Shown in pieces: positions 7,246-15,684 of a stretch of 64,000 nucleotides of DNA. This stretch comes from an uncultured Muribaculaceae bacterium. Lineage in GTDB: Bacteria > Bacteroidota > Bacteroidia > Bacteroidales > Muribaculaceae. The notes beneath the pieces are model-generated. The model did not search any database and was not told where the DNA came from. It saw nothing but the letters and a program-made list of their open reading frames with translations. The DNA lies in the NCBI GenBank assembly GCA_944321725.1, contig CALUMI010000011.1, positions 1 to 64,000 on the forward strand, written 5' to 3'. The number at the start of each line of letters is the position of its first letter. The stretch's first letter is position 1. The position numbers and the translations under genes are program-made.

Positions 7246-8790
7246 ATGGAGAAAAACGGAAATATTCTTTGGGCTGACGATGAAATCGATTTGCTTAAAC
7301 CGCACATATTGTTTCTCAAGCAGAAGGGCTACAGCGTGGCTACGGTCAACAACGGCAGTGACGCGCTTGAGGCTGTTGGGCGCGAAAGCTACGACTTGAT
7401 TATTCTCGACGAGAACATGCCGGGTCTGAGCGGGCTTGAAACATTGTCGAGAATAAAGCAGATGCGTCCGGATGTGCCGGTGATAATGATAACCAAAAGC
7501 GAGGAAGAAAACATAATGAATCAGGCGATAGGCAACAAAATAGCCGATTATTTGATTAAGCCTGTCAATCCGAACCAGATTCTTATGTCGTTGAAAAAGA
7601 ACCTGCATTCAGGCGCGTTGGTTTCACAAAAGGCCACTTACGACTATCAGCAGGATTTCCGCCGGATAACGGAGCTGATTAACGAGTCGTATGAAATAGA
7701 GGACTGGTACGATCTTTACCGCAAACTTGTGTTTTGGGAAATGGAGCTGGCGCAGGCCGACACCAATATGGACGAGCTTTTGCTTATGCAGAAAAACGAG
7801 GCAAATTCGGCATTTTGCAAGTTCGTGCGCAAGAATTATGAAAGTTGGGTCACTACCGACCGGCATCCTATGATGAGTAATGAAGTATTTAAAAAGAAGG
7901 TGTTTCCGTTGCTCGACGATGGGCGGAAAGTGTTTTTCATCCTGATAGACAATTTCCGTTTGGACCAATGGCGCATCATCAAGCCGTTGCTTTCCGATTA
8001 TTACAATGTCGATGAGGATTTGTACTGCAGCATATTGCCGACCGCCACACAGTATGCGCGTAATGCCATTTTCTCCGGATTGATGCCGGCGCAAATAGAG
8101 AAAATGTTTCCCGATCTGTGGGTCGACGAGGAGTCGGAGGAGGGCAAAAACATCAATGAGTCGCCGCTGATTCAGACACAACTCGACCGTTATCGCAAAC
8201 GTTATAAATTCTCGTACCATAAAGTTTATGAGTCGTCGTTTTGCGAAAAAATCCTGCAAAACTTCAGCGCGTTGGAAAACAACGACTTGAACGTTATCGT
8301 GTTTAATTTCATAGATATGCTTTCTCATGCGAGGACCGAATCGAAAATGATACGCGAGCTTGCCTCTAACAATGCCGCTTACCGCTCGCTGACGGAGTCG
8401 TGGTTCCGCCATTCGTCGGCGAGCGATTTGCTGCGCAAAATAGCTGAAAGCGGATACGACGTGGTGCTTACGACCGATCACGGCACAATACGTGTTGACA
8501 ACCCGATAAAAGTGATAGGCGACAAAAACACCAACACCAACTTGCGCTATAAAGTCGGGAAAAATCTGAGCTATAACAATCGTCAGGTCTATGAGATACG
8601 CCGTCCGGAGCGTTTCGGGCTGCCATCCCCCAATCTGTCGTCGGCTTATATATTCGCGATGAACGGCGATTTTTTCACATATCCGAATAATTATAACTAT
8701 TATGTGCAGTATTATAAGGGTACATTCCAGCATGGCGGCATCTCAATGGAGGAAATGTTGGTGCCGATAATAACGATGTCACCCAAATAA
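7246..8790 (+). CDS. porX: PorX-type response regulator with PglZ domain
   Basis: The 514-residue protein joins an N-terminal receiver domain (acidic pair DDE at 11-13, phospho-acceptor Asp55 in LDENMPG, conserved Lys in MITKS) to a helical linker and a C-terminal alkaline-phosphatase-superfamily PglZ domain (ILIDNFRLDQW, TTDHGT). This architecture defines PorX, which in Porphyromonas gingivalis works with the sensor PorY and a sigma factor to control the type IX secretion system. Whether this strain has that system cannot be judged here. An AGGAG sits about 8 bases before the ATG, and a TATCTTTA element at 7205-7212 may be the -7 box. No PorY or por genes are nearby. Confidence 0.9.
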   Translation: MEKNGNILWADDEIDLLKPHILFLKQKGYSVATVNNGSDALEAVGRESYDLIILDENMPGLSGLETLSRIKQMRPDVPVIMITKSEEENIMNQAIGNKIADYLIKPVNPNQILMSLKKNLHSGALVSQKATYDYQQDFRRITELINESYEIEDWYDLYRKLVFWEMELAQADTNMDELLLMQKNEANSAFCKFVRKNYESWVTTDRHPMMSNEVFKKKVFPLLDDGRKVFFILIDNFRLDQWRIIKPLLSDYYNVDEDLYCSILPTATQYARNAIFSGLMPAQIEKMFPDLWVDEESEEGKNINESPLIQTQLDRYRKRYKFSYHKVYESSFCEKILQNFSALENNDLNVIVFNFIDMLSHARTESKMIRELASNNAAYRSLTESWFRHSSASDLLRKIAESGYDVVLTTDHGTIRVDNPIKVIGDKNTNTNLRYKVGKNLSYNNRQVYEIRRPERFGLPSPNLSSAYIFAMNGDFFTYPNNYNYYVQYYKGTFQHGGISMEEMLVPIITMSPK

Positions 8791-8837
8791 TCGGAGGGTA
8801 TGGAAACTTTTTATTTCATAAATTCCACAAAAAAGAA

Positions 8838-8845
8838 TATTTTTG
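8838..8845 (+). promoter_or_regulatory. -7 box before the NAD(P)H-hydrate repair gene
   Basis: TATTTTTG matches the Bacteroidota -7 consensus about 23 bases before the ATG. The -33 region is poor (a TTCA near the right distance), so only half of the promoter is convincing. Confidence 0.45.
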
Positions 8846-8867
8846 CAATTAGCAAAAAACTATTGTT

Positions 8868-10391
8868 ATGAAAGTTTTCACACCGTCAGACATACGGGAG
8901 ATAGACCGGCTAAGCATAGAAAGAGAAAAAATCACCTCTTACGACCTTATGGAGAGAGCCGCGTCGGCTGTGTCCTATGAGGTCATGTCGCGTTGGCTTC
9001 CTTCACAGCGGATTGTGATTTTCGCCGGGCCGGGCAATAACGGCGGCGACGCTCTTGCCGTCGCGAGGCATTTGATTGACCAGGGATATAAGCCCAAGAT
9101 ATTGTTGCTTAACACGAAAAACAAACTTTCTCCGGATTGCGAGAAAAATAAGCGGAGGCTTACGGATTATGGCTATCCGGATTTTGAGGAAATAACTAAA
9201 TCGTTGACAATGCCCGACTTGTCGGAGTCGGATGTCATAATCGACGGCTTGTTTGGCAGTGGTTTGTCGGACACGCTGCATGGCGGATATATCGCCCTCG
9301 TGAGGGCAATCAACGAGTCGGGGGCTTTTGTTGTTTCAATCGATGTGCCATCCGGGCTTTTCAGTGAGTTTAATAAAGGAAATCTTATACGCAGCAATGT
9401 TGTTCACGCCAATCTGACGTTTGCTTTTCAGTTCCCGCGCCTGTCGTTTTTCTTCGCGGAAAACTCATGTGCGCTCGGCAGGTGGAAAGTGCTCGACATA
9501 GGTCTTGACAGCGAGGTTATGGCAAAGATTCCTTCCGACTATTTCATAATAGACGAGAGGGGCGTGAGGGCGGCGTTGAAAGCGCGCGATGAGTTTTCCA
9601 CCAAAGACGATTTCGGCAGGCTTATGATTGTGGCCGGCAGTATCGGCATGATTGGCGCGGCTGTGCTCTCTTCGCGGGCGGCTATACGCGCGGGCGCGGG
9701 CGCTGTGGTTGTGCATGCCCCTAAATGCGGGTACATTGTGTTGCAGTCGAGTGTGCCGGAAGTGATGGTCGACATGGACGACAATGACGAGTGTGTTTCG
9801 AAAATACCTCGCAGCAAGATGGTTTATGCCTTGGGTCCCGGACTCGGCACGGAGCTGTCTACAATCAACGCTGTGGAGGCTTTCCTCAAGCAGTCGTCGG
9901 CTCCGTTGGTGCTTGACGCCGATGCTTTGAACTGCATCTCGCTGCGCCGCTCGCTGCTTGATGATATTCCACGCAATTCGATAATAACGCCCCACGCGAA
10001 GGAGTTCGACAGGCTTTTTGGTGAACATTTCACTGAGGAGGAGCGTTTTCTGAAAGCCGTCGACATGGCAAAGGCGTTGGGCATTGTCATTGTGCTGAAA
10101 GGGCGTTATACAAAGATAGTGCGTCCCGACGGAAAAATATTTATCAATGTGCTCGGCAATCCGGGCATGGCCACCGCCGGGAGCGGTGACGTGCTGACGG
10201 GTATTATCTCCTCGTTGCTGGCGCAGGGCTACAGTCCGGCCACAGCGGCATCGGTCGGTGTCTACATCCACAGCTTGGCCGGCGACATGGCCAAGTCGGT
10301 CAATGGTGAGGAAGGCTTGATTGCCGGTGATATTGTCGACTGCATAGGCAAGGCGTTTTTTAAAGTGAAGGATAATTCGAAGTTTAAGTAG
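8868..10391 (+). CDS. nnrD: bifunctional ADP-dependent NAD(P)H-hydrate dehydratase / epimerase
   Basis: This metabolite-repair enzyme restores hydrated NADH and NADPH. The N-terminal half (about 1-215) is the YjeF_N epimerase, with GPGNNGGDALAVARHL and IDGLFGSGL, which interconverts the R and S hydrates. The C-terminal half (about 225-500) is the ribokinase-like dehydratase, with YALGPGLGTEL, LDADALN, ITPHAKEF and NPGMATAGSGDVLTG. At 507 residues it is the standard fused form. It has its own -7 box and is followed after 17 bases by a DUF4831 gene. Confidence 0.95.
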   Translation: MKVFTPSDIREIDRLSIEREKITSYDLMERAASAVSYEVMSRWLPSQRIVIFAGPGNNGGDALAVARHLIDQGYKPKILLLNTKNKLSPDCEKNKRRLTDYGYPDFEEITKSLTMPDLSESDVIIDGLFGSGLSDTLHGGYIALVRAINESGAFVVSIDVPSGLFSEFNKGNLIRSNVVHANLTFAFQFPRLSFFFAENSCALGRWKVLDIGLDSEVMAKIPSDYFIIDERGVRAALKARDEFSTKDDFGRLMIVAGSIGMIGAAVLSSRAAIRAGAGAVVVHAPKCGYIVLQSSVPEVMVDMDDNDECVSKIPRSKMVYALGPGLGTELSTINAVEAFLKQSSAPLVLDADALNCISLRRSLLDDIPRNSIITPHAKEFDRLFGEHFTEEERFLKAVDMAKALGIVIVLKGRYTKIVRPDGKIFINVLGNPGMATAGSGDVLTGIISSLLAQGYSPATAASVGVYIHSLAGDMAKSVNGEEGLIAGDIVDCIGKAFFKVKDNSKFK

Positions 10392-10408
10392 AAATAATTT
10401 TTTTTGGT

Positions 10409-11497
10409 ATGAAAAAAATATGTTTGGCTTTTGTTTTGGCCGCTTTTGTTGCTGATCCGTCTTTTTCTCAGGAAACACAGAAACTTACGGCCAATAAGCT
10501 CAATGAGTACGGTATAATATACTCACTGCCTGTCACTCATCTGAATGTTGAGATTGAGGCTGTAAAGACTGTGAAAAAAGCGGGCCCTTATTATAAGTAT
10601 GCCAAGAAATATCTTGGCGTGGGTAATGTAGTGACAGAAGATTCCCAATCGTGGGACATCAAAGAGGTTTCGGTTTCCGCAAAAGGAGTGCCCGACAGCG
10701 AAAACAAGTATCTGATGAAGTTCAAAAATGGCTCTGCCCCGTTTTTGCTTCTTGACGAAGCCGGTTTGCCTTTGGCTATAAATACGGAGGTAGAGGAGGC
10801 GGTTGTGAAGCGCAAGCGTAATAAATATGAGGATAAAGATATTTTGGAGGGGGCAGACTATGCCAATGTGTTCTCTGAGGATATGGTGGCAAGCGAGTCG
10901 ACCATGAAGCGAGCTGAGGCTGCCGCCCAAAAAATTTTCGAGCTGCGGGAAAGCCGCAACGACCTCGTGTCGGGCAACGCCGACCAAATGCCGCCTGACG
11001 GGCAGTCGCTTAAATTGATGCTCGATGAGCTTAACCGTCAGGAAGAGGTGCTTACGGCCATGTTTATAGGCACTACGCAGACCGAAACAAAAGTTTTCCG
11101 CTACGATTATCTGCCTGTGGGCGATGTTGACAAAGAAGTGTTGTTTCGCGTGTCGGATTTCAACGGGTTTGTCGACAAGAATGATTTGAGCGGCGAGCCG
11201 GTCTATATTTCTGTAACGGTCACGGAAAAAGGCGAGTTACCGGTTGATGAGAAAGGCGAGTCGAAAGAGCTTCCTAAAGGAGCCGTGATGTATTGTATAC
11301 CGGGCAGAGCCGATGTTGCGCTTTATTATAAAGGAAAAACCATAGCGGAGGAAACGGTTGAAGTGGCGCAGTTCGGTGTGGAATATGGTCTTGACCCGAA
11401 AATGTTCACGGACAAGAAAACGCCGGCTTACGTGATATTCAATCCGGAAAGCGGCTCGATTAAGGAGCTTGGAACGATAGAATACACTGAGGAATAA
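10409..11497 (+). CDS. DUF4831 family protein
   Basis: The 362-residue protein has a type I signal peptide (about 1-20, ending PSFSQ) and is therefore exported to the periplasm or cell surface. The mature N-terminus (GIIYSLPVTHLNVEIEA, then GPYYKYAKKYLGV and VVTEDSQSWDI) is the pattern I know from DUF4831, a Bacteroidales family of unknown function. No catalytic motif is visible. It is probably co-transcribed with the upstream repair enzyme, but the two have no evident functional link. Confidence 0.75.
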   Translation: MKKICLAFVLAAFVADPSFSQETQKLTANKLNEYGIIYSLPVTHLNVEIEAVKTVKKAGPYYKYAKKYLGVGNVVTEDSQSWDIKEVSVSAKGVPDSENKYLMKFKNGSAPFLLLDEAGLPLAINTEVEEAVVKRKRNKYEDKDILEGADYANVFSEDMVASESTMKRAEAAAQKIFELRESRNDLVSGNADQMPPDGQSLKLMLDELNRQEEVLTAMFIGTTQTETKVFRYDYLPVGDVDKEVLFRVSDFNGFVDKNDLSGEPVYISVTVTEKGELPVDEKGESKELPKGAVMYCIPGRADVALYYKGKTIAEETVEVAQFGVEYGLDPKMFTDKKTPAYVIFNPESGSIKELGTIEYTEE

Positions 11498-11526
11498 TCG
11501 GTGGCGCGGTTTGGAAGGGTAGTGCG

Positions 11527-12039
11527 CTAATCTTCTATAAAGTCGGCATCTGGATTCAGCACGCGGCATGCTCCGATATAGCGTTTCGCGTAGTAGATGT
11601 CTGTCGATTTGGAGATTGTGACCCCTTCTGAGCAGCTTGAGTGAATAAATGAGAATTCACCGGTTTCGGGATTTACTTTTGTCACTATCCCGACATGTCC
11701 GATGCGTTTTGATACCTTTGAGCCTGAGAAAAACACCAAATCGCCTTTTTTCAGCTCACGGCAATCATCGATGGCCGTTTCTTTGCAATATTGCGAGCGT
11801 GATGTGCGGGGCAGTGTGATGTCGAGTTTTTTGAATACGTATGACGTAAATCCGGAGCAGTCGAATCCTCTCGCGGGGTTCATGGTTCCGTAGCGGTAGG
11901 GTGTGCCTATGTATTCCATCGCGCTGTTGACAATATCCTTGCCTGTGGCGGTGCTTATATTTCCTTTTATGACAGTCTGCGAAAACGCGTTTCCTACAGC
12001 CATAATCAGTATGGTCAATATTGTGATGGTTTGTTTCAT
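11527..12039 (-). CDS. secreted NlpC/P60 (C40) peptidoglycan hydrolase
   Basis: This exported cysteine peptidase of 170 residues probably cuts D-gamma-glutamyl peptide bonds in cell-wall stem peptides. A signal peptide covers about 1-20 (ending NAFSQ). The C40 domain follows directly, with YIGTPYRYG, the catalytic Cys in DCSGFTSYVF (about 60), the catalytic His in GHVGIV (about 113) and the third polar residue in FIHSSC. There is no SH3 or LysM targeting domain. It is a single gene with a perfect Bacteroidota promoter and converges on the DUF4831 gene. Confidence 0.92.
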   Translation of the reverse strand: MKQTITILTILIMAVGNAFSQTVIKGNISTATGKDIVNSAMEYIGTPYRYGTMNPARGFDCSGFTSYVFKKLDITLPRTSRSQYCKETAIDDCRELKKGDLVFFSGSKVSKRIGHVGIVTKVNPETGEFSFIHSSCSEGVTISKSTDIYYAKRYIGACRVLNPDADFIED

Positions 12040-12064
12040 TGGCTTTGCCGTTTCCGATTTTCTT

Positions 12065-12095
12065 CAAAGTTAGCATAAAAAACGGGTTTGGCAAA
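12065..12095 (-). promoter_or_regulatory. promoter of the NlpC/P60 gene
   Basis: On the minus strand TTTG (12092-12095) and TAACTTTG (12065-12072) are spaced by 19 bases, a full consensus match about 26 bases before the start codon. Confidence 0.72.
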
Positions 12096-12180
12096 GATGT
12101 CGGCAGTTAAGTATTATTGCCTTTAAGCTCTTTTAGAGATTGGCGCGGTTGTTTTAACTAAAAAGAGGAGAAAGCGCGTG

Positions 12181-14577
12181 TCAGACGAGCTTACGCTGTC
12201 TGAAGATACTCCGTATGGCTTTCTTGGAATAGGGGGGGGTAGAACCGTTAAATATCACGTATAGACTGGGATAAGTGCCCTGTCGGTAGATGCGCTCAAG
12301 CTCCGGAAGCATGCGCCGGTCGAGCATTCCACGCCGGATTACGAACAATGTGTGGTTGGCCACGCGCGATATCTCAAGTGTGTCGGCAATTATATTGATA
12401 GGCGGAGCGTCCAAGAAAATGTAGTCGTACTGCGTTTTGAGGGTGTCGACGATTTCGTCGATTTTTCCGTTTTGCAGCAATTCGGTGGGGTCGGTCGGTA
12501 TTTTTCCAGAAGGGATGATGTCCAACCCCGTCACTATACGGTTTTTAAGGATTATGGACTCGATTGTCCCCGCGCCGTTGAGGTAGCTTGTCAGCCCGAC
12601 ACGCGGCTTGCCGACATATTCGCTCATCGACGCTCTGCGTATGTCTGCGTCGATTATCAGCACTTTCTTACCGCTTGCTGCGATGCTTGCCACAAGATTG
12701 AGCAGGAAAAATGTTTTCCCGCTGCCGGGATTGAACGACGTTAGTATTGTTATTGGTGTTTTGGCTTCATTTTGGGTTATTCTTGCGAAGTTGTTGCGCA
12801 TTTGTCTTATCGATTCTGTGAACAGGCTGTCTTTCTGTATCAGCAGCTTGGGCGTTTTGTCGGCTTTTGCCTCGATGTGGAGCAGATTGCAAAACCGTTC
12901 TTTTATGGTAATTCGCCCGATTTGTGGGATTTGTCCGATTACGCTGAATGAGTAGTTGTTGAAGTCGGACATTTCTTTCACGTTGTAGTTCAACAAATTG
13001 TCGACGGCGGCAGCGCTTACGGGGATTGCGATGAGCCCTATTATCGCCGCTATAAGGATTATGGTGGAGGGTTGCGGCCAGACAGGAGCGTCGTTGCCAT
13101 AGGCCGGCATGATTATGCGCACAGGCGAGAGCTCTATTTTCTCGGCTATGTCGCATTCCTCTCTTTTGTTGAGCAAATAGACCATTGTTTCTTCTTCGGC
13201 TTTTAATTTCCGTTGCAGCACGACCCATTGCTTCTCAATCTCCGACAATCCCGGTATGGCCGCAATCATTTTGTTATAGCGTTGCTCGGCGGTTTGTTGT
13301 TTTATTGCAAGCTGCTCGCGGAAGTGTGACAGCGAGCCGAGTATGTTGTCTTTTTGCAGCGACAGTTGTTTTTTCCGTGTTTGTATGGCAGGATTGTCGC
13401 TGTCGTAAGAGCCTGAGAGGGCAATAAGCTCAAGCACTTGCTCGTTGTACCGTATTATTTGCTGTCTTATGGCCAGACTGTCGATGCTGTTGTCGAGTGG
13501 CAGCATCTCATAGTTGCCGCTTTTGAAAGAATTGAGCTTGTTGATGAGAAATACGGCTATCTCGTCGGCTATCGAGGATTGCAACGCGTCGGACTGAAAG
13601 CTCGATGTCTCTTGGTAGTGGCGCGCTGTTTCCAATTCGGGGGTGGTTATCCCGTTTGTTTTCAGCAGTTGTGTGATTTGACGCTCTGTGGAGCGCATTT
13701 TCCCTGCTACGGAGTCGAGCAGCACTTCTATCGAGGCTTTTGATATGGCGGCGTTCTCGTCTTTTTGGCGGTTCCACACTTTGGTATAGGCTATAGGGAT
13801 ATGGTTGAGAATGTCGGCGGCGCGTTCGGGAGAATAGTCGGTGTAGTTGGTTTCTATTACAGTGGAGAACTGGTCGGTTTCCGCTTGTCTTATCGACGAT
13901 TGCATCATTGGTATGTAGATTGGTTTTGCCGTGTAGGAGAACTCGATTGCTCCGCTCTCCCAATTTTTGTAGTGCGGAGTTTCAATCAGTATTATTTCGC
14001 CTATCGGTGTTTTTGCGGGCTTTCCTGTCTCCGTGACGATGTCGTCTGTGCCGTCGTATTCTCCGTCCGCGTTGAAATCTGAGATTTTCAGTGAGTTGCC
14101 ATTACGGTTTATTTTGAACGACAGTCTGTCGATGCCTGAACGCTCTATGTCGGCAGGCAGAATCACTTCGATGGGGCTGTCCTTGTATAAAGGCTTTTTA
14201 CGCCGCAGCGCGTTTATGTGCCGGTAGTTGTAGTTCAAGTGCAACTCGTCGACTATTACGTCCCAAACCACATAGGAGTTGACCAGATGTTTCTCGTTGC
14301 TGAAACTTATTCCGGAGTTGAGCAGTCCGATATTGCTGAATACGAGCACGTCGGATGTCGTGGGCTGTCCTTTTGCGTCGTATTTCATGGTTATTTGTGA
14401 TGTGCGGCTCCATTGTTTCGGGGTATAGTAGAGGTAGGCAAACGCTATCGCGAGGCTCAACGCCGTAGAAATAACGACGAACAGGCGGTGCCGCATTATC
14501 CATTTCAGTATATAGCTTAGATTATTTTTGTCTTTGTTGCTTGAGTTGTAGTATATATTTTCACATGAAGCTGTCAT
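12181..14577 (-). CDS. Wzc-like chain-length regulator / tyrosine autokinase, second copy (tail lacks tyrosines)
   Basis: This inner-membrane polysaccharide co-polymerase controls chain length and export. The 798-residue layout is: cytoplasmic N-terminus, first membrane helix (about 32-50), a large periplasmic Wzz/coiled-coil part, second membrane helix (about 505-525), then a BY-kinase domain with Walker A SFNPGSGKT, IIDADIRRAS (Walker A') and Walker B YIFLDAPP. The C-terminus after VIFNGS is short and basic with one Tyr. The paralogue at 34501-36921 ends in a seven-tyrosine cluster, the usual autophosphorylation site. A run of eight C (plus-strand G at 12232-12239) lies at these tail codons, so slippage would change the tail. 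It is last in the polysaccharide operon, 83 bases after the second wza. Confidence 0.9.
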   Translation of the reverse strand: MTASCENIYYNSSNKDKNNLSYILKWIMRHRLFVVISTALSLAIAFAYLYYTPKQWSRTSQITMKYDAKGQPTTSDVLVFSNIGLLNSGISFSNEKHLVNSYVVWDVIVDELHLNYNYRHINALRRKKPLYKDSPIEVILPADIERSGIDRLSFKINRNGNSLKISDFNADGEYDGTDDIVTETGKPAKTPIGEIILIETPHYKNWESGAIEFSYTAKPIYIPMMQSSIRQAETDQFSTVIETNYTDYSPERAADILNHIPIAYTKVWNRQKDENAAISKASIEVLLDSVAGKMRSTERQITQLLKTNGITTPELETARHYQETSSFQSDALQSSIADEIAVFLINKLNSFKSGNYEMLPLDNSIDSLAIRQQIIRYNEQVLELIALSGSYDSDNPAIQTRKKQLSLQKDNILGSLSHFREQLAIKQQTAEQRYNKMIAAIPGLSEIEKQWVVLQRKLKAEEETMVYLLNKREECDIAEKIELSPVRIIMPAYGNDAPVWPQPSTIILIAAIIGLIAIPVSAAAVDNLLNYNVKEMSDFNNYSFSVIGQIPQIGRITIKERFCNLLHIEAKADKTPKLLIQKDSLFTESIRQMRNNFARITQNEAKTPITILTSFNPGSGKTFFLLNLVASIAASGKKVLIIDADIRRASMSEYVGKPRVGLTSYLNGAGTIESIILKNRIVTGLDIIPSGKIPTDPTELLQNGKIDEIVDTLKTQYDYIFLDAPPINIIADTLEISRVANHTLFVIRRGMLDRRMLPELERIYRQGTYPSLYVIFNGSTPPYSKKAIRSIFRQRKLV
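12232..12239 (-). repeat. homopolymer C8 in the kinase tail codons
   Basis: Eight consecutive G on the plus strand (C on the coding strand) encode the Thr-Pro-Pro junction near the kinase C-terminus. With nine C the tail becomes a different 16-residue sequence. With seven C it reads past the present stop for about 38 residues. Neither alternative restores a tyrosine cluster. Confidence 0.85.
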
Positions 14578-14660
14578 AGGTGATTATACACGGTTTCTTT
14601 CCTGTTTTTGTAAAAGTGAATGTCCCCGAGCCGGCGCCTGTATGGATCGGTCGGGGGAAA

Positions 14661-15455
14661 TCAGTTGTCGAGAATGTTGGCAATCATGACACCCACAGAA
14701 CACAGCAACGACGCTATTGATACCCAAAGGCTCACGGATTTAAGGCTGTTTTGGTTGAGTGTCGATTGTCCGGCCCGCACTTTGTTGGGCTGCACGTAGA
14801 CTATGTCGTTTTGCTTGAGATAGTACGCCGGCGACTCGAATATGTCGGTGGAGCGCAGGTCGAGCTTGTAGGAATGCCGCTCGTTGTTCTGCTCGCGTAT
14901 CACGTATACCTCGTCGCGCAATCCGTAGATTGTCAAGTCTTTCGCCATTGCGATGGCTTCAAGAACTGTAACCTTGTCGCCCTCTATCTTGTACGTGCCC
15001 GGTTTGTTCACCTCTCCGAGTATCGAAACCTTGAAGTTCATGAACTCTACCGTGACTATCGCGTCTTTCAGCAAGTCGCGTGATTTAAGCTCGGCTTTTA
15101 TTTTCTCTTGCAGTTGCCAACGGCTCAGTCCTGCGGCGTGAATTTTGCCGATAATGGGGAAATTTATGTCGCCGTCGTTGTCCACAACGTATCCCTGCAG
15201 ATAATTGTTGTAGTTGGGCGTGTCGGTGCCGGCCCGGTAACTGCTGATAGGCAGATTGAACATGGCCGCAAGGTCGGGATCCTTGCTCGACACGACGATT
15301 GACATCATGTCTTTCGGCTGTATCAATATGGTTTGCTCCGGCGATATTTTTTGTGGCACACCGGGCTCGACATCCTGTATGTAGACTATTTTTTCTGACG
15401 TTTTACATGAAGCCAACGCTAAAATTAACAGGCTTATGATAAATAAATTACGCAT
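14661..15455 (-). CDS. Wza-like polysaccharide export lipoprotein, second copy
   Basis: This is an outer-membrane export protein with a Poly_export domain and an SLBB domain. Starting at the ATG at 15455 (264 residues), it has a lipoprotein signal with lipobox LASC (Cys about 17). The upstream in-frame ATG at 15476 lies inside a -7 box and is unlikely to be used. The body carries IQPKDMMSIVV (Poly_export) and SILGEVNKPGTYKIEGDKV (SLBB). The C-terminus has one hydrophobic helix, as in Wza. Its second half is very close to the paralogue at 36945-37766, so the two arose by duplication. It precedes the second wzc by 83 bases. Confidence 0.9.
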   Translation of the reverse strand: MRNLFIISLLILALASCKTSEKIVYIQDVEPGVPQKISPEQTILIQPKDMMSIVVSSKDPDLAAMFNLPISSYRAGTDTPNYNNYLQGYVVDNDGDINFPIIGKIHAAGLSRWQLQEKIKAELKSRDLLKDAIVTVEFMNFKVSILGEVNKPGTYKIEGDKVTVLEAIAMAKDLTIYGLRDEVYVIREQNNERHSYKLDLRSTDIFESPAYYLKQNDIVYVQPNKVRAGQSTLNQNSLKSVSLWVSIASLLCSVGVMIANILDN

Positions 15456-15473
15456 ATCCTCATATTTATTGTG

Positions 15474-15481
15474 CAAAGATA
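15474..15481 (-). promoter_or_regulatory. -7 box before the second wza
   Basis: TATCTTTG on the minus strand, 18 bases before the ATG at 15455, matches the -7 consensus. No TTTG is found at the usual distance. It could give the second export pair some transcription independent of the long operon. Confidence 0.4.
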
Positions 15482-15485
15482 ATGA

Positions 15486-15607
15486 TTTTCACACAATTCG
15501 CGGTTGTCTTCACAGTGTTTTTCGCATAATCCGTTGTTGTCTTCGTAGTCTTTGTTGTGCTTTTCACATAATCTGGCTGTGAAACAACCTCAAAATTCAC
15601 ATAATCC
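15486..15607 (-). repeat. four degenerate repeats in the gap before the second wza
   Basis: The 229-base gap between the WbuB-like gene and the second wza holds no convincing gene. It contains four copies of a motif close to GATTATGTGAAAA (minus strand), with plus-strand copies at 15486-15499, 15519-15532, 15561-15574 and 15594-15607. Starts are 33, 42 and 33 bases apart. All spacings are multiples of three, and a 64-codon frame runs through them, but no family is recognisable and it covers the promoter. Possible roles are protein binding sites or remains of a repetitive coding sequence. Confidence 0.6.
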
Positions 15608-15684
15608 CCGATTTGCCAAGCAAAAACAAAGCGAGGCAGCCATTCCGGCCACCCCACCAACCAACCTTAACCAAACTTTATCGT

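Noticed and set aside
7624-8733. 369-codon frame antisense to porX
   Set aside because: The plus-strand frame has clear receiver and PglZ domains; the antisense product shows no domain.
15466-15660. 64-codon frame with Thr/Lys repeats before the second wza
   Set aside because: It covers the -7 box of wza, matches no family and arises from short DNA repeats; reported as a repeat instead.
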